64,000 nt of DNA. It comes from WHSW01 sp963767475 (GTDB lineage: Bacteria; Actinomycetota; Thermoleophilia; Solirubrobacterales; 70-9). The DNA lies in assembly GCA_963767475.1 (NCBI GenBank), contig CAVYEI010000002.1:1488001-1552000 (forward strand), written 5' to 3'. The notes beneath the pieces were generated by a model. It saw only the letters and a program-made list of their open reading frames with translations. It searched no databases and was not told the origin of the DNA. Positions 48,750 through 58,165 of this stretch are shown here, one piece after another; the first letter of the stretch is position 1; each line of letters opens with the position of its first letter. The position numbers and the translations under genes are program-made.

Positions 48750-51089
48750 ATGGCCGCCACGCGAACGACCGCCGCGACCGCCGCGACCGCCGCGACCGAG
48801 CGCGCGGCGCTCGAGGCGATCCAGGACCGGGTGCTGTGGCTGTCGACGGCGATCGTCCACCACGCGAACAAGGTCCGCCCGAATCCCTCCGGGATCAAGG
48901 TCGGCGGCCACCAGGCGTCGAGCGCCTCCGTGGTCACGCTGATGACAGCGCTCTGGTTCGAATATCTGCGGGCGCCCGACCGCGTCTCGGTGAAGCCACA
49001 CGCCTCGCCGGTGCTGCACGCGATCAACTACCTGCTCGGCGAGCTCGACGGCTCGTTCCTGGAGCGGCTGCGTGACTACGGCGGCCTGCAGAGCTATCCG
49101 TCGCGGACCAAGGACCCCGACCCGGTCGACTACTCCACCGGGTCGGTTGGGATCGGCGCCACCCAGGTCGTCTGGGGCGCGGTTGCCCACCGCTACCTCG
49201 CCGGGCACTTCGAGGTCCCGGTCGGAGGCCGTCAGATCGCCCTGCTCGGCGACGCCGAGCTCGACGAGGGGGCGGTCTGGGAGGCGATCTGCGATCCCGT
49301 GGTGACGAAGCTCGGCGAGGTCGTCTGGATCGTCGACCTCAACCGCCAGTCGCTCGACCGGGTCGTTCCCGACATCGCCGTCGGCCGGCTGATCTCGATG
49401 TTCGACGCTGCCGGATGGCGGACCGTCAGCGTCAAGTACGGGCCCCGGCTGCAGGAGCTCTTCGAGAGGGCCGGCGGGGACGCGCTTCGGGCGCGCATCG
49501 ACGCGATGCCGAACGAGGAGTATCAGCTCCTGCTGCGCAGCGATTCGGACGAGCTGCGCGAGCGGCTCCCGGGCGAGGGCGATGGACGCAAACGGGTTCG
49601 CAAGCTGATCTCCGATCTCGATGATCGCGAGCTTCGGGCGGCGATTCGCGACCTCGGTGGCCACGATCTCGGCTCGGTGCTCGATGGCCTCGCCGAATGC
49701 GACGCGAGCGCCGATCGCCCCTCGGTCCTGTTCGCGTACACGATCAAGGGCTGGGGGCTGCCGATCGAGGGGCACCCCGCCAACCACTCGGCACTGGTCA
49801 CCGGCCCGGACCTCGAGCACCTGGCCGAGCGACTGGGCGCCGACCCAGGCGATCCATGGGCCCGTTTCGATCCCGAAACGCCGGAGGGATCCCTGTGCGC
49901 TGCGGCGGCGGGCCGCCTGCGGCGAGATCCTCCGCAGGTGACCGAGCCGCCCCCGGTGCCGGTCGAGCTCGGACGCTCCCACCGCGGCACCGAATCGACC
50001 CAGCAGGCGCTGGGCCGGTTCTTCAGCGACCTCGTTCGCGAGGCCCCCGACGTCGCCCGCCGCGTGGTCACGGTCAGCCCCGACGTTGCCTCGTCGACCA
50101 ATCTCGGCGGCTGGATCAACCACGCCGGCGTCTGGTCGATCGGCGAGCGGATCGACTGGTTCGTCGACGACACCAACACGCTGATTCGGTGGCGCGAATC
50201 GGATCACGGCCAGCACATCGAGCTCGGGATCGCCGAGGGCAACCTGGTCGGCCTGCTGGGTGAGCTCGGCACAACATTCTCGCGCGACGGCGAGCCGCTG
50301 CTGCCGATCGGGACGATCTACGACCCCTTCCTGATGCGTTGCTTCGAGCCCTGGGCCTTCGGCATCTATGCCGGCGGACAGTCGATCCTGATCGGCACGC
50401 CCTCGGGGGTGACCCTGGGCCCGGAGGGGGGAGCCCACCAATCGATCGTCACCCCTTCGGCCGGACTCGCCCAGCCCGGATGCACCTACTGGGAGCCCGC
50501 CTTCGCCCAGGATTTCGAGTGGTGCTTCCTGCACGCGATCGGCCGGCTCGGTCGCGACGGCGGCTCCTCCGCCTACTTCCGCCTCTCCACTCGTCCGCTC
50601 GATCAGGCGCTCGCGGCGGTGCCGGAGGACGACGCCAAGCGCGCCGAGCGCCGCCGAGACGCCCTGGCCGGCGCCTATCGGCTGCGCGCGTCCGCCGGCA
50701 CAGCTCGGGTCGCGATCTGCTGTGCGGGGCCTCTGGTGGAGGAAGCGCTCACCGCCGCCGACGATCTCGAGCGAGGTGGGGTGGGGGCCGACGTGATCTG
50801 CCTCACCTCACCCGATCTGATCTTCCAGGCGCTCCAAGCCCGCCAGGGGCTCGACGATGGCGATTTCTCGATCCTCGACAGGCTCTTCCCTGCCGATCGG
50901 CCGCTCCCCTTGGTCACCGCGATCGACGGCCACCCGCATTCGCTCGCCTTCCTCGCCCAGGTAAACGGCGTCGCCAGCGCGTCCCTGGGTGTGACCGAGT
51001 TCGGCCAGTCCGGCGACATCACCGATCTCTATCGCCATCACGGCATCGACGCGGAGACGATCGCCGGCGCCGCGCTCGACCTGCTCTAG
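48750..51089 (+). CDS. AceE/transketolase-like thiamine-diphosphate dehydrogenase
   Basis: 779 aa from ATG 48750. The N-terminus starts with an Ala-Thr repeat (TAATAATAATE, coded by 9-bp repeats), then IVHHANKVRPNPSGIKVGGHQASSASVVTLMTALWF. ThDP motif IALLGDAELDEGAVWEAICDPVV...WIVDLNRQSLDRV. A pyrimidine domain (ELGIAEGNLVGLLGELGTTF) and a C-terminal transketolase domain (VAICCAGPLVEEALTAADDLE) follow. Homodimeric AceE-type E1 enzymes have this layout at ~890 aa, so this is a shorter relative. No E2 or E3 genes nearby; the real substrate may be pyruvate or another 2-oxoacid. Confidence 0.85.
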   Translation: MAATRTTAATAATAATERAALEAIQDRVLWLSTAIVHHANKVRPNPSGIKVGGHQASSASVVTLMTALWFEYLRAPDRVSVKPHASPVLHAINYLLGELDGSFLERLRDYGGLQSYPSRTKDPDPVDYSTGSVGIGATQVVWGAVAHRYLAGHFEVPVGGRQIALLGDAELDEGAVWEAICDPVVTKLGEVVWIVDLNRQSLDRVVPDIAVGRLISMFDAAGWRTVSVKYGPRLQELFERAGGDALRARIDAMPNEEYQLLLRSDSDELRERLPGEGDGRKRVRKLISDLDDRELRAAIRDLGGHDLGSVLDGLAECDASADRPSVLFAYTIKGWGLPIEGHPANHSALVTGPDLEHLAERLGADPGDPWARFDPETPEGSLCAAAAGRLRRDPPQVTEPPPVPVELGRSHRGTESTQQALGRFFSDLVREAPDVARRVVTVSPDVASSTNLGGWINHAGVWSIGERIDWFVDDTNTLIRWRESDHGQHIELGIAEGNLVGLLGELGTTFSRDGEPLLPIGTIYDPFLMRCFEPWAFGIYAGGQSILIGTPSGVTLGPEGGAHQSIVTPSAGLAQPGCTYWEPAFAQDFEWCFLHAIGRLGRDGGSSAYFRLSTRPLDQALAAVPEDDAKRAERRRDALAGAYRLRASAGTARVAICCAGPLVEEALTAADDLERGGVGADVICLTSPDLIFQALQARQGLDDGDFSILDRLFPADRPLPLVTAIDGHPHSLAFLAQVNGVASASLGVTEFGQSGDITDLYRHHGIDAETIAGAALDLL

Positions 51090-51169
51090 CCCGCGCCTTC
51101 GAGGGAGGAATCCGCGCTGTCAAGGGCGAAATCCACCCCTGACGGTCACTTCTAAGGAAGGAACGCACC

Positions 51170-51574
51170 ATGCAAGCAGGCGATTCGGGGCGGTCGGGCG
51201 ACTCGGGATGGGCGGCCTTTGCCGGCGTGATGATGTTCATCGTCGGGTCCTTGGACGCGCTCTGGGGCCTCGGCGGGATCCTCAACGACGACGTCGTGGT
51301 CGTCGGGGGCGAGGGAGCGATAATCGCCGACGTCACGACCTGGGGCTGGGTGCATCTGATCCTCGGCTCGGTCATGGCCGTCACCGGGATCGGGCTGCTG
51401 CTCGGCAACGAGGCCGCTCGCTGGTTCGGCGTCCTCTTCGTCGGCATCAACGCGATCTCGCAGATCGTCTGGTTTCCCGCGGCTCCCCTGTGGGCCTTCC
51501 TGTTGATCGTCCTCGACGTGACGATCATCTACCAGCTGACCGCACGCTGGGGCGCCCAGGCCCGCTGGGACTGA
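51170..51574 (+). CDS. Four-helix membrane protein (DUF7144-like)
   Basis: 134 aa from ATG 51170 with GGAAGGAA upstream. Four hydrophobic helices: AAFAGVMMFIVGSLDALWGLGG, TWGWVHLILGSVMAVTGIGLLL, WFGVLFVGINAISQIVWF and LWAFLLIVLDVTIIYQL. This is the small actinobacterial membrane family often called DUF7144/SPW-like. Function unknown. Confidence 0.85.
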   Translation: MQAGDSGRSGDSGWAAFAGVMMFIVGSLDALWGLGGILNDDVVVVGGEGAIIADVTTWGWVHLILGSVMAVTGIGLLLGNEAARWFGVLFVGINAISQIVWFPAAPLWAFLLIVLDVTIIYQLTARWGAQARWD

Positions 51575-51594
51575 GCGCGGCTGGTTCCTAAGCC

Positions 51595-53262
51595 TCAGTC
51601 GCCGTAGTTCGCGGCGAGCGGCGGCCCGGCGTCGACGTTGACCGGCCCTCCGGGGTCGGCGACCGCCCGCGGCGCCAGGCGCCGGTGGACGCGCGCCTTC
51701 TTGAACTTGATCGAGATCGTCTGCGTGGCGCCCGTGGTGGAGCCGTCCTGGATGTAGGTGAGCGTCAGCTGGTACTTACCCGCGGCCAGCTTCTTCGGCA
51801 GCGCCAGCTTGAAGCCGTAGGTCCCCGCCGCCGGCAGCAGGGTGGCGCCCTTGGCGACGACCTTCGGCCCCTTGGCCAACGCCGCCTGGAACGCCCCGGG
51901 CTCGGTCGCGGTCAGCGCCAGCAGGATCGGCGTCGCCTTCTTGCCCAGCTTGTGCTTCTTCGGCGCCACCACCTTGAGGCTGCCCACGCTTGCCTTCTGG
52001 GTGCCGCCGTCGACGCCGATGTCGTCGACATCGGGCGGCTTGATGATCACGCCCTCATTGCCGGTGTTTCCTTCGGTCTTGACGACCACGTCGACGCTGC
52101 CGCTGCCCGGGTTGCCGGCCCCGTCGTTGGCGGTGAGGCTGACGTGGTAGGTGCCCGGGTTGGTGTAGGTGTGGGTGATGTTGGCGCCCTGCTTGGTCGG
52201 CGTGTTGTCACCGAAGTCCCACGTATAGGGAGCGACGACGCCCGAGCCACCGTCACTGCTGGCGGCGCTGAAGGTGACCAGGTCGCCGGTGGCGGGGGTG
52301 GTGTCGCTGGCCGTCGCGGTGACCGTCGGCGCACCGCGGTCGAGGATCACGCTGCCGCAGGAGGAATCGGCGAGGTTGGCGCTGCCGGCGGTCCAGCCCT
52401 GCCCGGTGGCCGGATTGATGAACTGGTTGACGTGGGTCGCGGCGACGACCGGCACGGTCTCGCTGGCGTTCGGGTCGGGATCCGGGATCGACTGGTCGGC
52501 GGCCGTCGCGCAGAGGTAGACCGGGCCATCGGCCTGCGAGGTGAAGTCGTACATGCAGTCGAACGAGTTCACCTTGAAGTTTCCGGGAGCCGCGAAGCGG
52601 GTCAGGTTGGCGACGCTGCACACCGGGACGTAGTCGTGCTGGTCGGCGTTGGTGCAGGCACGGTCGCGACGCTGGCAGACGAACACCGCGGCGTTGGCGC
52701 CGCCGGCGAACCAGGGATGGCTGAGCGCGTCGGTGTAGTCGATGTGCAGGGGGATCTGCGGGTTGTTCGTGTAGTTGGCGGTGCCGGCCGCGTACACGGT
52801 CAGCTGCGGCTGGTTGAGGTCGATCACGGTCGAGGACGAGCAGTGGGAGCCGCTGCAGGGGTAGATGCCGGTCGTTTGCAGGTATTCGCTCGGATAGGTG
52901 CCGACCAGGGTCCCGTCGGCGAGCGGGTTCTCCGTCTGCGAGAACGTGCCGCTGCCGCCCAGCGAGTAGTAGGTGCTGTTCGACGGAACGCAGCCCCGGT
53001 TGTTGGATGTGCCGTTGCCGTTCAGGTACACGGTGATGCAGTAGGCGGAGTTATCCGCGTTGGCGTTCCAGTTGAACCAATGCGTGTTGCTTGCCGTGTT
53101 CGTGACCGCGGGCTCACCGCCGGCGCTCGACTGGAACGTTGCGCTGCTGGTCGCGGGCACCGCCAAAGCGATCAGCCCGACAACGAGAATCGCGGCGAAG
53201 CGCACCGGCTTCCTGCTCGGCAGCCTCTCCGGCGACGTGGCCCGACCCTGGGACGTGTGCAC
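51595..53262 (-). CDS. Secreted PKD-domain protein
   Basis: 555 aa from GTG 53262, chosen for the GGGGAGGG site six bases upstream (the open frame continues to 53304). Signal peptide VRFAAILVVGLIALAVPATSSA. The N-terminal ~270 residues are Cys-rich (about ten Cys: SAYCITVYL, NNRGCVPS, YPCSGSHC, CQRRDRACT, CSVANLT, DCMYDF, LCATAAD). A PKD domain follows: GDLVTFSAASSDGGSGVVAPYTWDFGDN and PGTYHVSLTANDGAG. The C-terminal beta domain has PKKLAAGKYQLTLTYIQDG. Probably a surface adhesin or substrate-binding protein. Confidence 0.83.
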   Translation of the reverse strand: MHTSQGRATSPERLPSRKPVRFAAILVVGLIALAVPATSSATFQSSAGGEPAVTNTASNTHWFNWNANADNSAYCITVYLNGNGTSNNRGCVPSNSTYYSLGGSGTFSQTENPLADGTLVGTYPSEYLQTTGIYPCSGSHCSSSTVIDLNQPQLTVYAAGTANYTNNPQIPLHIDYTDALSHPWFAGGANAAVFVCQRRDRACTNADQHDYVPVCSVANLTRFAAPGNFKVNSFDCMYDFTSQADGPVYLCATAADQSIPDPDPNASETVPVVAATHVNQFINPATGQGWTAGSANLADSSCGSVILDRGAPTVTATASDTTPATGDLVTFSAASSDGGSGVVAPYTWDFGDNTPTKQGANITHTYTNPGTYHVSLTANDGAGNPGSGSVDVVVKTEGNTGNEGVIIKPPDVDDIGVDGGTQKASVGSLKVVAPKKHKLGKKATPILLALTATEPGAFQAALAKGPKVVAKGATLLPAAGTYGFKLALPKKLAAGKYQLTLTYIQDGSTTGATQTISIKFKKARVHRRLAPRAVADPGGPVNVDAGPPLAANYGD

Positions 53263-53348
53263 GAACCCTCCCCTCTCGGCATCATTGCCTCTGCGCGCGA
53301 GCATACGCCCGGGGGTGGACGACGCTCGATCATCCGTCCATCGTTAGC

Positions 53349-53882
53349 GTGGCGACAGTGAGCGAGGGAGCTCAGATCGTCGAGCTGCGAGACGGGACGA
53401 AGGCCCTGATTCGGCCGATCGGACCGGGGGACCGCGAACGGCTCAACGAGGGCTTCGAGAGCGCCAGCGAGGAATCGATCTTCCTCCGCTTCCTCACCCC
53501 GCTGCCACGGCTCTCGAGCACCCAACTCGACTACCTGACCGTGATCGATCACGACCGCCACGAGGCCCTGATCGCCGTCGATCCCGTGACCGGCCAGAGC
53601 TTCGGCACCGCCCGCTACGTCCGCAGCGACGACGATCCCGAGTCGGCGGAGTTCGCGGTCGGCGTCGGCGATCAATGGATGGGGATCGGCCTCGGGACGG
53701 CGCTGCTCGGCGCGCTCGCTCTGCGCGCCCGTGCGGCGGGCATCGTCCGTTTCACGGGCCTGATCCATGTCGAGAACACGGCGATCAAGCGATTGGTGGA
53801 GAAGGTCGCCGGGCCGTACGAGACCAGATCGGCGGGGCAGGGGACCGCGGAGATCGTGCTCGACCTACGGGCGGCGCAATAG
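53349..53882 (+). CDS. GNAT-family N-acetyltransferase
   Basis: 177 aa from GTG 53349 (GTG 53358 also possible). ALIRPIGPGDRERLNEGFESASEESIFLRFLTPLPRLS is the usual start of the acetyltransferase/Pat-type group, then AEFAVGVGDQWMGIGLGTALLGALALRAR (acetyl-CoA pyrophosphate loop Q/RxxGxG/A) and FTGLIHVENTAIKRLVEKV. It probably acetylates a protein lysine or small amine. Its last 18 bases overlap the convergent GlxA-type regulator. Confidence 0.88.
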   Translation: MATVSEGAQIVELRDGTKALIRPIGPGDRERLNEGFESASEESIFLRFLTPLPRLSSTQLDYLTVIDHDRHEALIAVDPVTGQSFGTARYVRSDDDPESAEFAVGVGDQWMGIGLGTALLGALALRARAAGIVRFTGLIHVENTAIKRLVEKVAGPYETRSAGQGTAEIVLDLRAAQ

Positions 53883-54800
53883 CGCCCGCAGGGTCGAGCC
53901 GTTCTTGTAGCCGACCATCGGCGCGATCTGGTCGAAGCTCATCCCGGTCGTGCGGCGCAGGTGGTTGGCGCGTTCGACCCGCAGGCGCTGGACCAGGGCG
54001 TGGGGCGTGAGCCCGACCCTGGTGCGTGCGTGGCGCTCGAGCGTGCGCCGGGTGGTGCCGATCGCGGCCGCCGCGTCCGCGATCGTCAGCTCCCGGTCGA
54101 GATGGTCGCGGACCCAGTCCTCGAACTCGGCGACAAGCCCGTCGGTCGCCGCCAGATGGCCGATCGCTGCCTCGACGCTGAGCGCCGGGCGCTCGTCGAC
54201 GAGCAGGTAGCGGGCGACGCCGTCGGCGAGCTTCGGGCTCGCGCGTGAGACGAGGCTCATCGCCAGGTCGATGTGGGCGAAGGCGGCGCCGGCGGTGGTC
54301 ACCCTGCCGCTGTGGACCACCATCCGCGACATGTCGAGCTCGACCCGCTTGTAGCGGCGTGCGAACTCGCTCGACAGCCACCAGCTCGTGGTCGCGGTGT
54401 GGCCATCGAGCAGACGAGCCTCGGCGAGCAGGAAGGTGCCGGTGCAGGCCGCGGCGAGGTTGAGGCTGGGATCGCAGTCGGCGAGCCAGCTGCGCAGCCT
54501 GCGGATCGGGCGCCCGGCGAGCGCCTGATCGAGCGCGGCCGGCGTCGCGGTGCCGAGCCCGGGGATCGTGAGCACGTCGACGTCGATGAGGGCATCGTCA
54601 TCGGCGACCCGGCGGTCGATCGCGAGCGAGAGGCCGGCCGCCGTCTCGACCCGGGTATCGGCGCCGATCATGACCACGCCGATCGGGTCGATCGCCGGGT
54701 CGAGGTGAGGCCGCAGGCCCTCGGCGGTGCGAAAGACGTCGAGCAGCGCGGTCAGGCCGGAGTCGAAGCAGCCGGGCACGGGGACGATTCCGGCCAACAT
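53865..54800 (-). CDS. GlxA-family AraC-type transcriptional regulator
   Basis: 311 aa from ATG 54800. Residues 1-190 form a DJ-1/PfpI-type domain with the Cys elbow LAAACTGTFLLAEARLLDG. Residues ~215-311 carry two AraC helix-turn-helices: LTIADAAAAIGTTRRTLERHARTRVGLTPHALVQRLRVERANHLLR-type sequence (residue order as in the gene, RRT after HL) and MSFDQIAPMVGYKNGSTLRALLRR. A 7-bp inverted repeat just upstream (54821-54842) may be its own operator. Confidence 0.9.
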   Translation of the reverse strand: MLAGIVPVPGCFDSGLTALLDVFRTAEGLRPHLDPAIDPIGVVMIGADTRVETAAGLSLAIDRRVADDDALIDVDVLTIPGLGTATPAALDQALAGRPIRRLRSWLADCDPSLNLAAACTGTFLLAEARLLDGHTATTSWWLSSEFARRYKRVELDMSRMVVHSGRVTTAGAAFAHIDLAMSLVSRASPKLADGVARYLLVDERPALSVEAAIGHLAATDGLVAEFEDWVRDHLDRELTIADAAAAIGTTRRTLERHARTRVGLTPHALVQRLRVERANHLRRTTGMSFDQIAPMVGYKNGSTLRALLRRP

Positions 54801-54820
54801 GTCGCAAACCGTAACCGACG

Positions 54821-54842
54821 CGTCGTATTTCGTACTACGACG
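54821..54842. promoter_or_regulatory. Inverted repeat before the GlxA-type regulator
   Basis: CGTCGTA (54821-54827) and TACGACG (54836-54842) with an 8-bp spacer, 20 bp before the regulator start at 54800 and 4 bp past the stop of the TetR gene. Fits an operator or a short terminator of the TetR gene. Confidence 0.45.
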
Positions 54843-54846
54843 AGCG

Positions 54847-55443
54847 CTAGGGGGACTGCGCGCCCAGCAGCGCGGCCTGGACCTCGCGCATGCGGTCCAT
54901 GTCCTTGGGGATGTCGTCGGCGTCGTAGTTGAACAGCGCCACCTCGGCCAGGCGCACGAGGACGTAGGCGAGGGTGTCCGGGTCGGTCGGCGCCTCGTAG
55001 CTCGCCTCCTCGACCTCTGTCTCGATCATCGCCCGGATCAGCTCGACGATCCGCGGATGAACGAGACCCTGGCTGGAGGTGATCACCGAGAGCGCGACCG
55101 AGCGCTCGCGCTCGATCAGGCTGCGCAGGTGGGGCGCGATCATCAAGCCGCGATAGACGAGGTTGATCGTCTCCAGCAAGGCCTCGGCTCCGTGACCGCC
55201 GGCGAGCGCGCGGGCGTCGGCGATCCGCGCCTCGAAGACGCCGAGCATCGCCTCCGCCAGCAGCCCCTGCCGCGATCCGAACCAGCGGTAGATCGTCGCC
55301 CTGCCGACCCCGCACTCGGCGGCGATCGCCTGCACGTCGACGCGCTCGCAATCGAGAAACCGCACCCGGGCCAGCGCCAGCACCTCGTCGCGGGTCGCGC
55401 CGGGGGCCGGGCCGGGTTTGCGGGGCGTTCGGAGCTCGGCCAC
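54847..55443 (-). CDS. TetR family regulator (QsdR-like)
   Basis: 198 aa from ATG 55443. HTH: TRDEVLALARVRFLDCERVDVQAIAAECGVGRATIYRWFGSRQGLLAEAML. The C-terminal part with GHGAEALLETINLVYRGLMIAPHLRSLIERERSVALSVITS and VRLAEVALFNYDADDI resembles the QsdR_C group, which controls quorum-quenching or P450/lipid genes in actinobacteria. It lies divergent from the secreted lipase gene (55548) with ~100 bp between, so that gene is the likely target. Confidence 0.9.
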   Translation of the reverse strand: MAELRTPRKPGPAPGATRDEVLALARVRFLDCERVDVQAIAAECGVGRATIYRWFGSRQGLLAEAMLGVFEARIADARALAGGHGAEALLETINLVYRGLMIAPHLRSLIERERSVALSVITSSQGLVHPRIVELIRAMIETEVEEASYEAPTDPDTLAYVLVRLAEVALFNYDADDIPKDMDRMREVQAALLGAQSP

Positions 55444-55547
55444 GACGGCGAGCGTAGTCGAGACCGGCGAGATCGTGCCTGAACTGAGACACGGTTACCC
55501 CGGTGTGTTTGATAGTTTCGTACCCGTCGACCTAAGGGAGAGAGCTC

Positions 55548-56921
55548 TTGACTTCATCACGCACGGACGCGCGTTCGCGGACCCGAGCCGTCGTCTCGGC
55601 ACTGGCCGCGGCCTCGATGCTCGCCCTCGCCGTCGGCACCGCCTCTGCTCAGGCGAAGCCCCAGCCGACGCCGGTGATCTTCGTTCACGGTCAGTCGGGC
55701 TCGGCACAGCAGTTCGAGACCGACGCCATGCGACTGACCAGCAACGGCTTCCCCCAGGATCGGATCTTCGCCTACGAGTACAACACGCTCATCTCCAACA
55801 ACGACGCCGCGGTCGCCGACCTCGACGGCTTCATCGCCGATGTCAAGGCGCAGACCGGGGCGAGCCAGGTCGACATCCTCGCCCACTCCCGCGGCACGAC
55901 GGTGATGCACACCTATCTCAGCACCCCCGAGCGCGCCGCCTCGGTCAGCCACTACGTCAACTTCGACGGCCGCACGAGCACCGCCCCGCCCGGTGGCGTG
56001 CCGACGCTTGCGATCTGGGGCGAGGGTGACCAGACCCGCGAGATCGTCGGCGCCACCAACGTCTACTTCCCGAACAAGGCCCACACCGAGGTGACGACCT
56101 CGCGGCAGGCATTCGTCGCGCTCTATGAGTTCCTCGAGGGCGACAAGCCGGAGACCAAGAACGTTCTCCCCGAGGATCCGAAGAAGGTCACGGTCGCCGG
56201 TCGGGTGTCGAAGTTTCCCGACAACACCGGCATCGCCGGCGCCCTGCTCGAGGTCTTCGAGCTCGACTCCGCCACCGGCCACCGCGCCTCGGCGACGCCG
56301 GTCTACTCGCTGACGATTGACGCCGGCGGCGCCTTCGGGCCGCTGAAGGTCAACGGCAAGAAGCACTACGAGTTCGCGGTCAGCGAGCCGGGACAGCCGG
56401 TGATTCACAACTACCCGGAGCCGTTCGAGCACGACGATCATCTGTACCGCGTGCTGAACGCGCCGTTGCTCAGGCCTTCGATCGAGTCCGGGCCGAACAG
56501 CACCGGGATCACGGTTACGAGGATGCGCGAGTTCTGGGGCGACCAGAGCGACCCCAACTTCGTCGACACCCTGACGCTCGGCGCCACCAACGTGATCAAC
56601 CCGGCGACAGCGCCTCGTGCCAGGCGGGTGCTGGCGGTGTTCACCTTCGACAAGAACTCCGACGGCGTCACCGACACCAGTGCCTCGCTGGCGCCGTTCA
56701 ACGGAATCGGTTTCCTCACCGGCGTCGACGTCTTCAACGCCGCCAGCCCGGACGCCAGCGGGACGATCCCCGTCAGCGAGACGATGCGGGGTAACCGCCG
56801 CCACGAGGAGACGATCAACGTCCCCAACTGGGCCTCGGATCAGGACTTCGTCAGCGTCTATTTCAAGGACTACGCCGCGAAGGCGTTTCAGCGCAGCCGC
56901 ACCGGCAACGTCCGCAACTGA
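55548..56921 (+). CDS. Secreted alpha/beta-hydrolase (lipase-like)
   Basis: 457 aa from TTG 55548 with GGGAGAGAG upstream. Signal peptide (AVVSALAAASMLALAVGTASA). The hydrolase domain has PVIFVHGQSGSAQQF (oxyanion loop), DILAHSRGTTVMHTYL (GxSxG variant AHSRG) and WGEGDQTREI plus PNKAHTEVTTS for the acid and His. A C-terminal region (~205-457) begins VTVAGRVSKFPDNTGIAGALLEVFELD, a carboxypeptidase-regulatory-like beta domain, and ends RRHEETINVPNWASDQDFVSVYFKDY. Predicted exported lipase/esterase. Its 3' end overlaps the convergent P450 gene by 34 bp. Confidence 0.9.
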   Translation: MTSSRTDARSRTRAVVSALAAASMLALAVGTASAQAKPQPTPVIFVHGQSGSAQQFETDAMRLTSNGFPQDRIFAYEYNTLISNNDAAVADLDGFIADVKAQTGASQVDILAHSRGTTVMHTYLSTPERAASVSHYVNFDGRTSTAPPGGVPTLAIWGEGDQTREIVGATNVYFPNKAHTEVTTSRQAFVALYEFLEGDKPETKNVLPEDPKKVTVAGRVSKFPDNTGIAGALLEVFELDSATGHRASATPVYSLTIDAGGAFGPLKVNGKKHYEFAVSEPGQPVIHNYPEPFEHDDHLYRVLNAPLLRPSIESGPNSTGITVTRMREFWGDQSDPNFVDTLTLGATNVINPATAPRARRVLAVFTFDKNSDGVTDTSASLAPFNGIGFLTGVDVFNAASPDASGTIPVSETMRGNRRHEETINVPNWASDQDFVSVYFKDYAAKAFQRSRTGNVRN

Positions 56922-58120
56922 TTGATGAACGGCGAGACGACGTACTCGGGCGTGCCGGCGAGCTCGATCCCGGGATAGCGAGCGAGGGTCTCCTCGAGCA
57001 GCACCTTGAGCTCGAGCCGAGCGAGTGCGGTGCCGAGGCAGAAGTGCCGGCCGCCGGCGCCGAACGCCTGGTGATCGGGGTTGCGAGTGACGTCGAAGCG
57101 CTCGGGATCGGGGAACCGGTCCTCGTCGCGGTTGGAGGCGACGTACCACATCACGACCTTGTCTCCCGCCTTGATCTGCGTGCCATTGATCTCGGTGTCG
57201 CAGGTCGCGGTGCGGCGAAAGTGGGCGAAGGCCGGGAACATCCGCAGTGACTCCTCGACTGCCCCGGGAACCAGCGAGGGATCGTCGAGCAGCATCTGCC
57301 ACTGATCGGGGTTCTCGAGCAGCGCCCGCATGCCGCTGCAGTAGGTGGCCTTGGTGCTGTCGTTGCCGGCCGCCATCAGCAGGAAGAAGCCCATCACGAT
57401 TTCATGCTCCTCGAGGCCCTTGCCGTCGAGCTCCGCGTGCACGAGGACGCTGGTGAGGTCGTCGGTCGGGTTCTCACGGCGCTCATCGATCAGCAGCTTG
57501 CAGCGCTCGAAGATCTCGGGCACGTCCTCTTCCATGATCAGGTTCGTGTCCTCGCCGCGGGTGTCCCTGTCGCCGGCGCCGAGGGCGTTGTTCATCAGCC
57601 GCGCCCAGATCTCGTCGTCGGCCGGCGGCAGGCCCATGAAGCTGCCGATCACCCGCGAGACGACCGGCTGGGCGACGTCGGTGACCAGGTCGCAGGTCTG
57701 CTGACCTTCCAGCCCCTCGAGCACGCCGACGGTGATCTCGCGGATCGGCTGCTCGTGCTCGGCGATCCGCTTCGGGGTGAACCCGCGCTGGAACAGCTGC
57801 TTGAGGCGGTCGTGCTTGGGCGGGTCCATACCGATGAACATCGCCTGGATCAGCTCCAGGGGCATGACCGCGTTGGTGAGCGCGGTGATCCCGCCGACTT
57901 CGGAGGAGAAGGTCGCCCAGTCGTGGCTGACCGCGTGCAGGTCGTCGGGCATGGTCAGCGACCAGAAGCCCTCCTCCTCGGGGAAGTGGCTGATCTTCGG
58001 CGACCAGTGCACCGGGCACTGCGAGCGCAGGTCCTTGAACAGCTCGTGCGGGGGCCCGTCCTCCCAATGCTCGAGGTCGGCGACGAGGACGTGCTTCAGC
58101 GGCGTCTGCTCAGTGGTCAT
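56888..58120 (-). CDS. Cytochrome P450
   Basis: 410 aa from ATG 58120. I-helix LMAAGNDSTKATY, K-helix EESLR (ExxR), HFRRTATCDTEINGTQIKAGDKVVMWYVASNRDEDRFPDPE and heme loop FGAGGRHFCLGTALARLE with the ligand Cys. The Asn-Asp in the I-helix and overall pattern resemble bacterial CYP125/142-like fatty/steroid hydroxylases. It needs ferredoxin and reductase; the reductase at 44121-45356 could serve. It lies between a lipase and a secreted protein. Confidence 0.95.
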   Translation of the reverse strand: MTTEQTPLKHVLVADLEHWEDGPPHELFKDLRSQCPVHWSPKISHFPEEEGFWSLTMPDDLHAVSHDWATFSSEVGGITALTNAVMPLELIQAMFIGMDPPKHDRLKQLFQRGFTPKRIAEHEQPIREITVGVLEGLEGQQTCDLVTDVAQPVVSRVIGSFMGLPPADDEIWARLMNNALGAGDRDTRGEDTNLIMEEDVPEIFERCKLLIDERRENPTDDLTSVLVHAELDGKGLEEHEIVMGFFLLMAAGNDSTKATYCSGMRALLENPDQWQMLLDDPSLVPGAVEESLRMFPAFAHFRRTATCDTEINGTQIKAGDKVVMWYVASNRDEDRFPDPERFDVTRNPDHQAFGAGGRHFCLGTALARLELKVLLEETLARYPGIELAGTPEYVVSPFINQLRTLPVRLR

Positions 58121-58165
58121 TCGGGCCTCCTGTCAACGGGATGCCCAGGCACCCTACCGCCGCCG

